From contig JALRMH010000030.1 in NCBI GenBank assembly GCA_026119935.1, positions 62,001 to 126,000 on the forward strand: 64,000 bases of DNA. The letters run 5' to 3'. Made by a program: the position numbers and the translations under genes. Under the pieces are notes generated by a model that did not search any database, had not been told where the DNA came from, and was given only the letters and a program-made list of their open reading frames with translations. Origin of the DNA: Endothia cerciana. Its lineage: Eukaryota; Ascomycota; Sordariomycetes; Diaporthales; Cryphonectriaceae. Position 1 is the stretch's first letter; each line of letters opens with the position of its first letter. This document shows positions 23,190-34,060 of the stretch, one piece after another.

Positions 23190-24207
23190 ATGAGCTTAGA
23201 ACTGGACTGTCCAGACGGCGGACATTTTTACGTCTGTCAAGGGAACACCACGCAGTTTCTCGGCTGCTGCGCCGAGGATCCCTGCGTCGACGGGACCGGG
23301 ACCTGTCCGCAGAGCTCGCTCCGCAACGCGAGCTATAGCTCTGCCGACTACGATGACATCCCGGAGCAGGCCTGCGTCAGCTCCGGCCTCTGGTACACAT
23401 GTGCGGAGACTAGCCCGCCGTTTATAGGCTGTTGCAAGTCCAATGCGTGCCAGAACGACGGTTGCCCAGGCGCGAACCTCACTGCCGCGAGGCTATCCGA
23501 CAATGTGACCGACGCGAGCCCTTTCATGACCTCGGCGGCCACCTCGAGTGGCAGTGATGACTCAAGGTCCACGCTGTCGACTGGGGCCATCGTCGGAATT
23601 GCGATTGGCAGTGCGTTGGCCGCCCTGGGAATCGGAATCCTGCTCTTCATGCTCTACCGGCGGCTTGAGAGGAACGGACAAAGCCAGCATGGTGCTTCGG
23701 GCCAAGCGAATGTGGCCGGGACGCCCACGTCGTATATGCCGAGTCCATATCAAGGTAGGGATCCCATCGGTTCAAATCTTGTATACAGAATTATGACTTG
23801 ATTAACTATTCTTTCCAGACTCTACAGGCTTCCCTGGTCCCCAATTCCAGTACGGCGCAGGTTCTGCTTACAGTTCAGACAAGATGGTCGGCCATCAGAG
23901 CTCCCCGCGTCAAGTGTCGTCCGATCAGCGCCCTACATCTTTTGTTCCGTCGTGGTTCTCCGGGACATCATCCGAGCACGCCTCACACGCCTATCATGCA
24001 TCAGTCAGCTCGACAGGAAGTCAAGGTGATCTGAATCTTCTTTTCAATCAACAGCGGAAGTCGCAACAATTGAGTGCTGTTTCGGAGATAGATGGTACTG
24101 AGGTATCGCGGCCTATATCAGAGCTTGCTGCCACTTCGCCTCAGTCAGGAGAGCAACATATCTACGGCGTCGGCTACAACAAGGTTCCGGCGAGAGGAGA
24201 TCCTTGA
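23190..24207 (+). CDS. Cys-module single-pass membrane protein
   Basis: Exons 23190-23754 and 23819-24207 encode 317 residues. Two related Cys modules lie at the N-terminus: HFYVCQGNTTQFLGCCAEDPC...GTCP and LWYTCAETSPPFIGCCKSNAC...GCP, each with a GCC core. A Ser/Thr-rich stalk and one membrane helix (STGAIVGIAIGSALAALGIG) follow, then a positively charged stop (YRRLER) and a long Ser/Pro/Gln-rich cytosolic tail. There is no obvious cleaved signal peptide, so the helix may act as signal anchor. The layout recalls wall-stress sensors of the Wsc/Mid2 type, but the Cys pattern differs from WSC. A sensing or wall-contact role is inference; similar modules occur in many ascomycete proteins of unknown function. 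Confidence 0.75.
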
Positions 24208-24486
24208 ATGCCTGTATGTCACTTGGGAAGAGCCAATATGGCGTGGGAGTATGAGCCACCACGGTGTAATTATGTAATTTGACTGAACCAGGCCCAACCT
24301 CACTTGTGTTTCATTGCATCGCAGCCTGTCTGTAATCAACAGCCCCTAGCGTCAAACGTAGCGATTGTGACAAGATGAAATAGATCGCTGCCAAGAACAA
24401 TAAGCGCTTTACACGTACGGAGGCAGGCGGGATGTCACGAGCAGCGCTTGGGCGAAGACGCTGCTGACAGCACTGCCACACGCTCC

Positions 24487-26483
24487 CTACATCCTGCCGC
24501 CGCAAAGGGTGTTGTTGAAGAAGCCGCAATGCGTACATTCCGCCTGTTGAGAGAACGGCTGCCAAGAGTTCAGCGGATACTGCAAGTCATCCTCCTCCTC
24601 CTCCTGGGGCAGATCCTCGACGGGCTCATGGATCGCCTTGCTCTTGCCCCTGGCCTCGGCATCGTAAAGTGGATCGTCCATGATCATCCTCTCGATGGCA
24701 CGCTCCTGCAGCCGGAATTCTCGCTGACCGCACAGTGGTGACTCGCCCCTCGTCTGCAGTTCCCACCAGGCGCTTCCAATACCTGTGCAATGGTGTCGGC
24801 GGAGGATGCGGACGAAGACATCCTGAGGATGGAAGTTGAGGTCGACCGTGCAGCCCTGGGCGCGTTTGGCAAAGGCGTAATGGTCCTGCCACCCGTAGCC
24901 CGTAAGGCTGGACGATGGTCGTGCTGTAGGGCCTCCACTATGCCACTTTAGATGGCGCGGATGAAGCATGATCAGGCTCAGGGTGAGCTGGCTTGGGTCG
25001 TGATGAAGCTCTTTGAGGCGACCGATAAGCTTATGCCATCTCTGGCCGGGTTCGTAAAGGCCCTCGTCGGTATCGGCCGTAGATGCGCGGACCTGCAGAT
25101 GTCTCGCGAGCCGCATGAGGTTGTCGAAGTGCCGCGGGAAATAGCCCTCAACAAAGTCCCGCAGATCCAGGACCCATGTGTTCTCCTGGTACAGTATGGT
25201 CTGCGCCATCGTCCTCATCTTACGGTCCACCTGCAGTGGCTCCATGCACAGCGTCCAACAGAGGCACGTGGGGTTTGCAGCCGAGTGTGCGCCGGCGCCT
25301 GTGCAGCACATGACACAGTCACGATTCTGAATCCAACCGGCATCGTAGATACATAGCGTCGAGATGCCCGAGTCAGCATACCCAGCGGCACCTGGCCTGC
25401 GACGGCCACACCACAGATGATAGGGCGCCTTGAGGCCGCTGTGTCGGAGGACCATCAGCTGCAGCTCATCGGGGAGGTCCCTGAAGGGGAAGGGGTTACG
25501 TATGCGGGACTCGGGGTAGGCCATCGCTACGAGGCAGGCTTCTTCGGCCCTCTTTGCGATGCTGGTATTGTATCGTTTGGAGAGGGAGATGGAACAGGCG
25601 CGCAGCCTCGGCAGGGCGTGTATAGGTGCCACTAGGGAGGCGGCCGTGGCCTCGTCATTGGTATTGGCAATCAATGTGAGCTGGAGCCTTCCCGGCTCGA
25701 TCGCAGCAGCAAGACGTTCACAGAGACGTGACCAGTCCCGTATGACTCCTTGATCCCTTGGCCTTGTACCCTGGAGCGGAGGGTCGTGACCGAGGACTTC
25801 GCAGCGTGGTTCTCACATTAACCATCAAGACAGTTGTTTTTAGAGGAACGAAGGCCACTGGACTTACATGGATGGCCATCCCCCCGGTCGTCCTCGAGAT
25901 TGCAAAACATGCCCTTTGCTGCCTTTTCGCAGAACGAAAAAGACAGGCGTACTGTCAGGTTCCGCATCGCCCTCAGGGTGGAGGGTCTGAAGGAGTCCAT
26001 GGCGGAGAGGCCCTCACGCCCCAGGTACAGGAGTCTGAAGTGGTTCGTTGAATAGAAGGTGGATACGGCGTCCTCGGACCAGGCTCTGCAGACGAGAAAT
26101 AGGTTGAATGGCACGCGGCACTCATGCCCGCCGTCTCGAACTCGGCATTCAGGCCACTCAGCTATGTTTGCATAATCCTTGGACCAGATACTTAACATGC
26201 CAACGGATCCATTATGATCGCCGCCGCCGCCATTTGTGCCTTGTCCATACTGGTAGGCGCCCTCAGGAACATCGGACCGAAGATAGCATCGTCCGTCGAA
26301 CAAAAAGGTCCCGCCCAGGGAGACAGCACTGGAGAGATGGCCATCGCGAGGGATCAGACCGAGGTATCGATAGATGCTCGTCCTGAGGTGTTGAGGTAGG
26401 TCGGTCAGGGTGAGGCGGGGAGGCTGCCTATGCTGGGCATAGGGTGAGGTCGTCTCCAGGCTGTCTGTGATCCGAGATTGCAT
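24487..26483 (-). CDS. F-box-like protein with two F-box-like segments
   Basis: Two long frames join as one gene: exons 26483-25868 and 25796-24487 with a 71-nt intron (GTAAGT donor), 641 residues. The N-terminal segment TLTDLPQHLRTSIYRYLGLI and a second, LPDELQLMVLRHSGLKAP, are F-box-like. Between them a conserved block (RDWSRLCERLAAAIEPGRL, next to LTLIANTND) spans the start of exon 2, which supports the join. The C-terminus carries CTHCGFFNNTLC, a possible metal-binding pair. F-box proteins usually bring substrates to SCF ubiquitin ligases; whether this divergent class binds Skp1 is not known. The exact acceptor (GCGAAG) is a best guess. Confidence 0.72.
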
Positions 26484-27634
26484 TGTGGGAATCTGGAGAG
26501 CAGAGCGGGTTCGAGGTCATGTCCACGTCCACGCTCACGGTTCGATATCGAGGACTTCGGAGGTTGCCCAGGTAAGGATGCACTTCTTCTGATGAAGCAG
26601 CTGGGAACCCGAACCCCGAGCGTACGCACACGACAGCCGCTGGGAGCTCAGGACTTCCCGTCACTAAGTTGGGGCAAGTAAATCACTTCAGGTGGCACAC
26701 AGTCCCAGCCCCAGCCCCCAGCCCTTCCTCCCTCCCCCCCTTCTCCCTCCCTCCCTCCTCCCTCTCCCTCTTTCTTATCTGGGTTCCGTGTTCTCGCCGC
26801 TAGGTAACCTGCAGTTCTCGCCTTGTACTGCATATGCGGTGTCCGGCCGCAGCCGTATGGGCTTGCAGTAGACACGAGAAAAATCACAGACTAGGGGCAG
26901 ACAATGTCCAGCTATTGGCGGGCAAGCGCTGCGCGATCCAGCAATAAGTAAAGTCAGAACCGGGTGGGGGGACTGCAGAGGCTGACCGGCGTCGACTGCG
27001 CCTACAGCCTGCATGGGGCCATGAGCTGACGCGCCCATCCTATTCGTCTTCTATTGCCCTCCCTCGCTATAGGTGGTACCGTGGTCCCCACGCCCCCGAA
27101 ACCCCAATTGCATAATGCTAGGCAGCAGCAAATGAGGCGACTCTTGGCCTCACCGGCGGGCGGGAAGAAGATGCTACGCTGGAAGAACCGACCACCTACT
27201 CTCGACCATCCCGTGTGCCCCTCCCCCCCCTCCCACGACCTTAGTGGGCAGACATACAGATGGTCCATTGTCTGGGCCATAACGATTGGCCTCGTTGTTT
27301 GCTGCCAACACCGAGGGGGGGGGGGGGGGGGGGGCTTAAAGCATGTTGGTGGTAGTAGTCGTGGTGGTGGGTAGCGAGACAAGCCACAAACCTACCTTGG
27401 GAGTATGTAAGACGGATGGCGGCGGGGTAACAGAGCCTCAACATTTCAGATACCGTGCCGCCCCCTTCCCACCCTCTTATTAAAAAGCTGACGACGACTC
27501 GCCCACGTCCGCTGTCTTGGCTCTCTCCTGCAAGTGACCCTCAAGTGTGAAGCTCGTTGTCCTAAACCGCCTGTCCTCAAGCCCTCCCTCCGTCGTCTAG
27601 ACGTTCACTATAGGGCCGCCCACTCCGTCCCGTC
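26484..27634. other. Divergent promoter region with CT tract and poly-G run
   Basis: The F-box-like and the next gene diverge from here. A CT-rich tract covers about 26720-26777 and a run of 20 G lies at 27315-27334. No gene is visible. Confidence 0.5.
27315..27334. repeat. Poly-G tract (20 bases)
   Basis: An uninterrupted run of 20 G about 300 bases upstream of the next start codon. It could form G-quadruplex-like structure, or its length may be an assembly artefact. Confidence 0.9.
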
Positions 27635-29279
27635 ATGGCTCTCAGGATGGACGAGCGCGGCCGCCCCTTTGACGACCAGGCATCCATCAGTAGCTACGTC
27701 TCCGACGCGCGCACCCTTCCTGGTGATGATGTGATGGACGACCTACGCAGCGTCGCCTCCCACGACTCGTTTGACTCTTGTCGCTTCGACGACGATCTGC
27801 CCGTGTAGTAAGTCTACTCCGGACCCGCTCTGCGTTGAGATGACATAGCTGACCAGACACAGCCGCGTCCCAAAGGAGCAAGGCGTCTCCCAGCCCGTCT
27901 ACGAGGCCTGGATCCTGTATCATTCTGATACCTATGATCGCGTCGCGAGCACAAGGTTCTGCGGCCTCGAGGTCTCCGCGCGCTACTCGCATGACGATCC
28001 TCACGTGTCCTGCAGCACCAAGCCGTACGATCAGGATGAGCTGTCCAAGATGACCTTGGACGCCGTCCAGCGCTGCCAGGCCGCCAGCAGACGGTCCTTC
28101 CCCTCGCGCCTGTTCCGTGGTCGGGCCAAGTCCTACGAGACCCACCTCGACGAGCGCATCCAGAAGCTGCCTCGCGTCTTGCAGTCCGAGCTCAACGGCC
28201 TTCTGGCCGACCGCGAGGACGCCACCCGCAACCGCTTCCACCGGCGCGACTGGACCGTCGTTATGATGCGCGAGCAGTACCACTACCGCTTCGCCAGCGC
28301 CGAGTACGAGGAGGTCAAGAAAGGCAGCAGGCGCTTCTGGAAGAAGGGCGCGAGGCGGCCCACCGAATACCTCTTCATCCTCCGTGGCCAAGAGGGCAAG
28401 GTGGCCACGGACAACAAGGGGATATACCAGGCCACCATGCACGGCAACCCGTGGAAGCGTGTGGACGAGGCAGAGTTGGCCCAGAAGCAGCGGGCTCGGG
28501 ATGCCAGGCGCTTCGGCAAGAGTTTTGTCCAGGACGAATGGCGCTACAGGCGACGAGACAGGTCGCCCTCTCCGCCCTCAACTCGTCGGGTGCGCATCGA
28601 GCGGGATGACATCGAGACGTTCCCGCCTGCCGATTTTTTCGCCCCCAGCCTTCGAGGTGATGGCTTTACTGATCTGGCGCCTCCCCGCCAGCCATCATCG
28701 ACCCCATTCCCCTGCGGCCCTACTCCTCCGCCAGGGCCGTCCTGTCTTCCACCTACCCGTTTTCATCCCCGTTATTGTCCTCGTCCACAAGTGAGGATGC
28801 CCTACCCGCCGCCTCCAATGCCTATAAACCCGCCGAGGCCGTCATCCCTCTTCGCCGAATCTGGCGACGACTTCCACGGAAGTTATGGTTTCCATAGCCC
28901 CCCGTCTCCGGACTTCCCGACTTCTATGGCCTCTCCCGGTGCCTACCCTCACCGTCATCACACACAGATCATCAACTTTGCCGGCTTCTCCGGCCTGGGT
29001 GCTCTTCGCTCTTCAGTGCCGATGGTAGACCCCCAGTATACCGGCTCATCCCGCCCTTCTCCCCCTCCCGCTCCTAGGCTCAGCAACTTGACCACCCCGA
29101 CAACGTTCTCGCCCGCCACAAGCAATCGCACCGGCTCGAGCGTGGACCAGACAGAAGTTTCAACACCCGTGGTTGTTCAAGGTCCGGACGTCAGGGAGGC
29201 GGGGTCTCGTCCGGGGGGTGCTTTTGACCTCTGGAGCGGCACTACCCATGCGGACGGGTTGCCTATGATAGAGCCGTGA
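27635..29279 (+). CDS. Basic, proline-rich hypothetical protein
   Basis: Exons 27635-27807 and 27863-29279 join across a 55-nt intron (GTAAGT to CACAG) to give 529 residues. The N-terminal 60 residues are acidic. The central part (about 90-260) looks folded and charged (YETHLDERIQKLPRVLQSEL, RRDWTVVMMREQYHYRFASA). A basic Arg-rich patch (RYRRRDRSPSPPSTRRVRIE) could be a nuclear signal. The last 250 residues are Pro/Ser-rich and probably disordered. I do not recognise the family. The start ATG is the first in frame after a CT-rich leader, and the join restores one continuous frame (PVYRVPKEQG). Confidence 0.75.
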
Positions 29280-30026
29280 ACTCATCCCAGAGGCCTCGCT
29301 GCCGGTGAGCGTTGACAACTGATAATAGGAGAGCGATCCTGGACGACATTCATTTTTGCAGATTTGTTGGGTCTCGAAAAACGTTGCCCCTGATTTAATT
29401 TATTAGCCTATGCTCACAACTTGCATTTCGAGGCATGGCATGAAGTGGTTCTAGTCGTGGCTTAGAGCAGCTAAGGATCCCTTAACATGAAATAGTACGA
29501 CCCAATCTGAAATGCAGTTGGTTTTCTCCCTATAACTATATCCGCTTTCCACTGCTATCATTCAGAACCATCAAAGCAATGGTGCCGTACTACAAATAGC
29601 TAAGTGACCGCTACCGCACAATAAGGCAGGCTTACGTACGAATTCAGCTGCCGGCCTCACCTGCTGCAGAGCATATAATCCTTGTCGGGGGGTAATATAT
29701 ATATATATATATGAACGGCGTATACGATTGACTGGCGTGAATGCTATGTAAATCACGAAGACAGGCTGTTTCTGAGGCAGAAGACCCACCGATGGGATCG
29801 ACATTCTCTATACTTGCCCTTGACTGAGTTGTATGCTCACTTATCGACTTCGTTCTTCGTAAATACGCGCGCCAGCCTCGGAGAATCTGCCCAAGGAGAA
29901 CGTTTCCAGGAGACTTTTGGATGTATTTTGTCTTAATTCTAAGTGGGAACAAAGACAAAGAGAGACACACAAAGAGACACACAAAGAGAACCATTACACA
30001 ATCAATATCTTGATCTCCTCGCCGAA
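29280..30026. other. Intergenic region with (AT)n microsatellite
   Basis: Holds the 3' region of the upstream gene and an (AT)9 repeat at 29695-29712. A short duplication of AGAGACACACAA lies near 29965-29990. No gene is visible. Confidence 0.45.
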
Positions 30027-30437
30027 ATGAGTATCATCGTCATCGAGTCTCGCCACGCCAACCCGTTTGTAGAGTCTTGGTTCCGCAAAAAGACCCGGCT
30101 TAGGCACGACAAGAAGAGCAAAGAAAAGCCTTGGCCTCGCCTCTTTGTTGGCTGTTGCAATCCTCACACATTCAAGACCTATTGGCAGACTCGAAACATC
30201 AACAGACTCTGGTTGGTCTCAGACAAAGTTGTCGAGATGCCCTCGGAGATCAAATGCTATGATCTCCCTCGCTGTGGTACTTATGTGAAGGTGCCGGTTC
30301 GTTGGTTGCTTCATGCCCTGCAGATCCAGATCACTGATGAAACCATAGGTATCTGGGCGCTCAGGTATGCGAGCAGCGCTTCGTCGTTTTGGGGCTGTAC
30401 GGTGCGGATTGTGAGGCGCGGGGTGACGTTGTTATAA
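30027..30437 (+). CDS. Small hypothetical protein, 3' end altered by transposon insertion
   Basis: A 136-residue frame begins with MSIIVIESRHANPFVESWF and contains WPRLFVGCCNPHTFKTYW and PRCGTYVKVPVRWLL. It is basic and has no signal peptide; I do not recognise the family. Its stop, TAA at 30435-30437, is made of the target-site TA and the first base of the Fot1-like element. On the other side of the element (from 32295) the same frame would read a few more residues before a stop, so the insertion removed only the extreme C-terminus. Whether the gene is still active cannot be told. Confidence 0.5.
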   Translation: MSIIVIESRHANPFVESWFRKKTRLRHDKKSKEKPWPRLFVGCCNPHTFKTYWQTRNINRLWLVSDKVVEMPSEIKCYDLPRCGTYVKVPVRWLLHALQIQITDETIGIWALRYASSASSFWGCTVRIVRRGVTLL

Positions 30438-30495
30438 GTCGCAGGGGGTAGCTTCTGGCACCCCCCCTTTCCTGGCACCCCTGGCCAGCCACACC
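30437..30495 (+). repeat. Left terminal inverted repeat of the Fot1-like element
   Basis: About 59 bases matching the reverse complement of 32234-32292 with five mismatches, all but one transitions. Confidence 0.9.
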
Positions 30496-30699
30496 ACATA
30501 TATACATATAATTGAATTTCTCTGCTCCTCTGCTCTATTCACCCACCATAATGCAATCCTCTTCATCTGTAACTAATTCGACATCGCTATCTTCATCCTC
30601 GCTTTCTGTTTTCTACCTAGCTGCTTTCTGAGCCTTCTGTATAGCCTGAATGTCTGCAAACTTCGAATTCGGGCTTGTATCAACCTTTCTTCTTTTCGT

Positions 30700-32150
30700 A
30701 GGCCTAGAATCCTCAACCTGTGCTTTCAACACTCTGTTTTCTTCTAAAGTTTTAGTTAGAGCTATATCTCTCTTATCTTAAGCTTTCTATATCTTTCCAA
30801 AAAGAATGCGTTGTGCTAGTATAGTAGAAAGATGGTTTCGATGCTTGTGTAGTTGATAGTATAGATCTTTTGCCTTTCAAGGGGTTGAATATATATATGG
30901 CTGATGTGAGGAAAGTATAGGGTTAGGTTTAAGTGCTTTGAATTGTTCTGAGCTTGTATTTGGCTGGATCTGTGTGCGTTATTGACTATTTTCGAGGAGA
31001 AGAGGGCTTAAGAGTAGCTTAGCTAGGCAGATAGGCTAAAGACCTGTTGTTTTCTATCTAGACTTGATATTCTAGCTAAAAAAGCCTTCTGTTTGAGCTA
31101 GGCAGTAGTTCTCGAGAAATAAACGCTTTCCTCGAGCTGTTGAATCCCCCTATTAGCTGAGAAGACTAAGCCTTTTCTAATAGGCTCTCTTAAAGAAGGA
31201 AAAGACACTAAGATTAAAAGGTTGAAGGATATAAGAAGTATAAGGAGGCAAATAAAGTAACAGAATATTGTTCTGAAAGCATTCCTATATAAACTCCTTA
31301 GTTTTATAGCTACTTTAGCTATTTAGGATTAATAGTATAGCTTCTAAAGGGTCTGCTGGCTGGCTGCCTAGGATAAAGACCTTTTTCAGCTATTCAAGTG
31401 CTGTTGTATTCGTAGTCCATCTATTATCCATAGTAGTAAACTGCTAGCCGTCGAAAGAGTCTAGAAGAGTAGGAAACCATTATTATTATACAGTTTTCCC
31501 TTTAAATATAACCAGAGGAAGAAGATGAGTGCTAGTTGCAGAGATACACTCGAAGAAAGAGGTCCAGGCTCGAGATCCAAGGTCTGTTTTCTAGATTGAA
31601 CGTGAAGAAAAGCCACCAAGGACTAATTCATTCTCTCCTTAGCCTTCTATTATCCCAGCCTCGTCCATATTCCATCGGTTCGCCGGCTTGATAGCTTAGA
31701 TCTGAGGAAGGTCGAATAAATAAAACCAAGGCCGTATTACCTCTGTTGTTGCTCCATTAGTTCGAACTGAGGCAATCCTCTGGGCCCTCCGAGCACTGAT
31801 TTCTGGATTTCTCTTCAGGAAAGCCGTTGTCTACTTCTTTCCGAGGGGTTGAGAGTCTCTATGAATCGAAAGGATCTTCTGGGCGAAGTGCTTGAGTTCT
31901 GAATGGCTAGGTGGAAGCCCTAGGCTTTCCTGAATGAGGATCCATTCAACCAGCTTCTTTTCCTGATCAATAGAAAGCCTTTGCTGGTTTTGATGGGCTG
32001 TTTTATCTGGCTCTGTTCCTCTCAAGCGGTTCTGAAGAGTGCTTCTCGGAATACTCTATTCGAGAGAGGCTTGTTTCTGGGATAGGCCGTTTCTGATAGC
32101 CTCAATGGCTTGGGCAGCTCAGTTTCGGTATAGGGCTTCATAGAGGGCAT
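30700..32150 (-). pseudogene. Decayed Fot1/pogo transposase
   Basis: The N-terminal helix-turn-helix parts survive: AIRNGLSQKQASLE, IPRSTLQNRLRGTEP, and a CENP-B-like block LSIDQEKKLVEWILIQESLG with PPSHSELKHFAQKIL (31831-32025). The start of the DDE domain is visible as WNMDEAGIIEG, with GSRAWTSFFECISATST after it (about 31540-31650). Stops are TAG or TAA; one replaces the Trp expected right after the CENP-B-like block, which fits a G-to-A change on the coding strand. The pattern is compatible with repeat-induced point mutation, but that would need dinucleotide statistics. Confidence 0.85.
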
Positions 32151-32233
32151 ATAAAGATCTTGTGAAACAATGAAGTTATTCGGAATTAAATTGATTAAGA
32201 AAGAATAAAAAATGTAGAGGTGGTTGAAGAGGC

Positions 32234-32292
32234 GGTGTGGCGGGCCGGGGGTGCCAGAAAAGGGGGGGTGCCAGAAACTACCCCCTGCGACT
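32234..32292 (-). repeat. Right terminal inverted repeat of the Fot1-like element
   Basis: Partner of 30437-30495. The subterminal repeat of TTCTGGCACCCC is seen here too. Confidence 0.9.
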
Positions 32293-32807
32293 TACCCAGC
32301 GTTCGGGCCTGAGTGAGGAAGGAGGCCGGAAGACATGGTGCTGGGCGGGATTGTCATGTACTGTGTATAGTTGAACAAAAGGGAGGTGCTGGCAGATTTT
32401 CCTGCTCGTCGTTTTCATAGAAGAGCTTGAAAACGTGACTCACCGCACACGTCTATGTAGGTAAATGCATAATCCGTGCAGGTGCTTTGCGCAGAGATGC
32501 AGTAAATCCGTAGCTGGCGGCGAAGTCATTGACCTCCGTACCGGATCACTTGGCCTAGGCTTCATCAGCCAGACTGTCCAGGGCGCCCTTGAGATGTTGG
32601 CGAAGGTATTCGTGATAGTACTCTGTGGGCACAACGGGAAGCTCCAGAGAAGGCTTTGCAATATGCCTCACCTTCGCTTATTTTCTTTGAAAAACTGGTC
32701 TAGGCTACGAACCTGATATGGTTGCAGCCGCTTGTCTTCCATGTCTTCGACAAAGCATCTGAAATTTCAAATTTCCCTGTTCTGGTATAGTCTCTAGAAT
32801 CTGTACA
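32293..32807. other. Intergenic region right of the transposon
   Basis: The first bases restore the downstream flank of the interrupted ORF. A minus frame at 32440-32661 is unrecognised. Nothing else is supported. Confidence 0.4.
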
Positions 32808-34060
32808 TCAAGAGGACGGCTTTATAAGCTTCGGCCTTTCCACGGAATCGATGTAACTGCAAGCCATCTTGGTCAACCACACTTCTTCCGGTCCTGATGC
32901 CCCCTTAGCGGGGGAATTGCTCCTGCGGAAGAGGTCGCCCTCGAGAAAACTATGCGGAAACCCGAAATTCAACGGGTATGCCGACTGAATCTCTCCGATC
33001 TCAGCCTCTGTCAGCGTAACCTGCAACCCCTGGATAATCTATTCGATATGCTCTAACTTCCTTGCTCCAAGCAGCGGGACTACGTATGGGGCCCGTTGCA
33101 TTACATACGCCATAGCGATATGATGCAGCGTTGTCTCCCCGCCCTTTGCTTTCGCAATCTTCTCTAGCACAAGGGCAACATTCCGATCCTGTTGCGTGAT
33201 AGACGCTCCCTTTCTTCCCTCACCTGCCTCTTCGCGTTCCTTATAATGCTCGACACTCCAGACACAGCCCTATCCCATGGTGCTATATGGGCAAATGCCC
33301 ATCTTCTCGTCAAGGCACATAGGAATAATATCTCTTTCCATATCATGGGCTGCGGTGTTTCAATGACCTATTTATATTAGCTCTCAATATGTGTGAGGGA
33401 GTATGGAATACTTACCTTTATAGACTACAAATGGGATTAGCCCTGCTATATGGGCATACTGATTGGGTTTAGTTACTACCCACGCTGGTTTATCGGAGAT
33501 ACCCAAATATAAGACTTTGTCCGTAATAATTAGATCTTTAAGGCTATGCATAAGCTCCTCAACAGATGTAGTATAATTCCACCAGTAAACATGGAATATA
33601 TCAACATAGGTAGTCTTCAACCTCTCAAAAGAATGCTTGAGTGATAGCTTCATTGAATTTGTTGAATCGCCTCCTAGGTTACTCCGAAGCATACCCTTCT
33701 TCTGGACGCTGGCGTACGGCCCCCGAATATTTGGTAGCAATAACGATTTCATCGCTATTATCGCGGGCCGCCATCCACTCGCCAAGCCACTCTTCAGATT
33801 GGCGATTTTGATACGAGTTCGCGGTATCAATAAAATTGCCGCCCTGAGAGTCTGCAATTCTACTGTTAACAGTGGCATAGCTAGCTGGGCTGGATTTTCT
33901 AGGCAGTGATACTTGGCAGTTTGGGCAAACGGGGCGGCGAGATGGGACATACAGAAATAGTCCAGAATAATTACTAAAAGCTGTCTCCTTGGTGCACAGT
34001 CTCCCATAGGCTCCTTGCCGGCTTCACCTAAGTTTATAGCCCCTATACAGATTGGCAATA
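32808..34060 (-). pseudogene. Decayed aldo/keto reductase (aryl-alcohol dehydrogenase type)
   Basis: Pieces of an AAD-type AKR follow each other in shifting frames: ICIGAINLGEA, then NFIDTANSYQ with EEWLGEWMAARDN, then SLKHSFERLKTTYVDIFHVY, LYLGISDKPAWVVTKPNQYA and PFVVYK. After an intact-looking 66-nt intron (33415-33350) come MERDIIPMCLDEKMGI, MAYVMQRAPYVVPLLGARK and a C-terminal part ending at 32808. There are at least two frameshifts in the 5' half, and in-frame TAG at 33272-33270 and 33041-33039. No ATG is seen at the 5' end. Living relatives reduce aldehydes or ketones with NADPH, often in secondary metabolism. Confidence 0.85.

Larger units (their letters stand above)
30437..32292 (-). 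mobile_element. Fot1/pogo-type DNA transposon, full length but decayed
   Basis: The element is bounded by inverted repeats of about 59 bp with five mismatches, starting AGTCGCAGGGGGTAG at both ends, and flanked by TA (30435-30436 and 32293-32294), the usual Tc1/mariner target duplication. A shorter motif, TTCTGGCACCCC, occurs twice inside each end and may be a transposase-binding repeat. The transposase frame lies on the minus strand and is full of stops. Size (1,856 bp), ends and protein relics agree with Fot1-like elements of ascomycetes. Confidence 0.92.

Noticed and set aside
27687..28442. 251-residue open frame, minus strand
   Set aside because: Antisense to the hypothetical gene 27635-29279; composition is Ala/Val/Leu-rich as expected for an antisense shadow.
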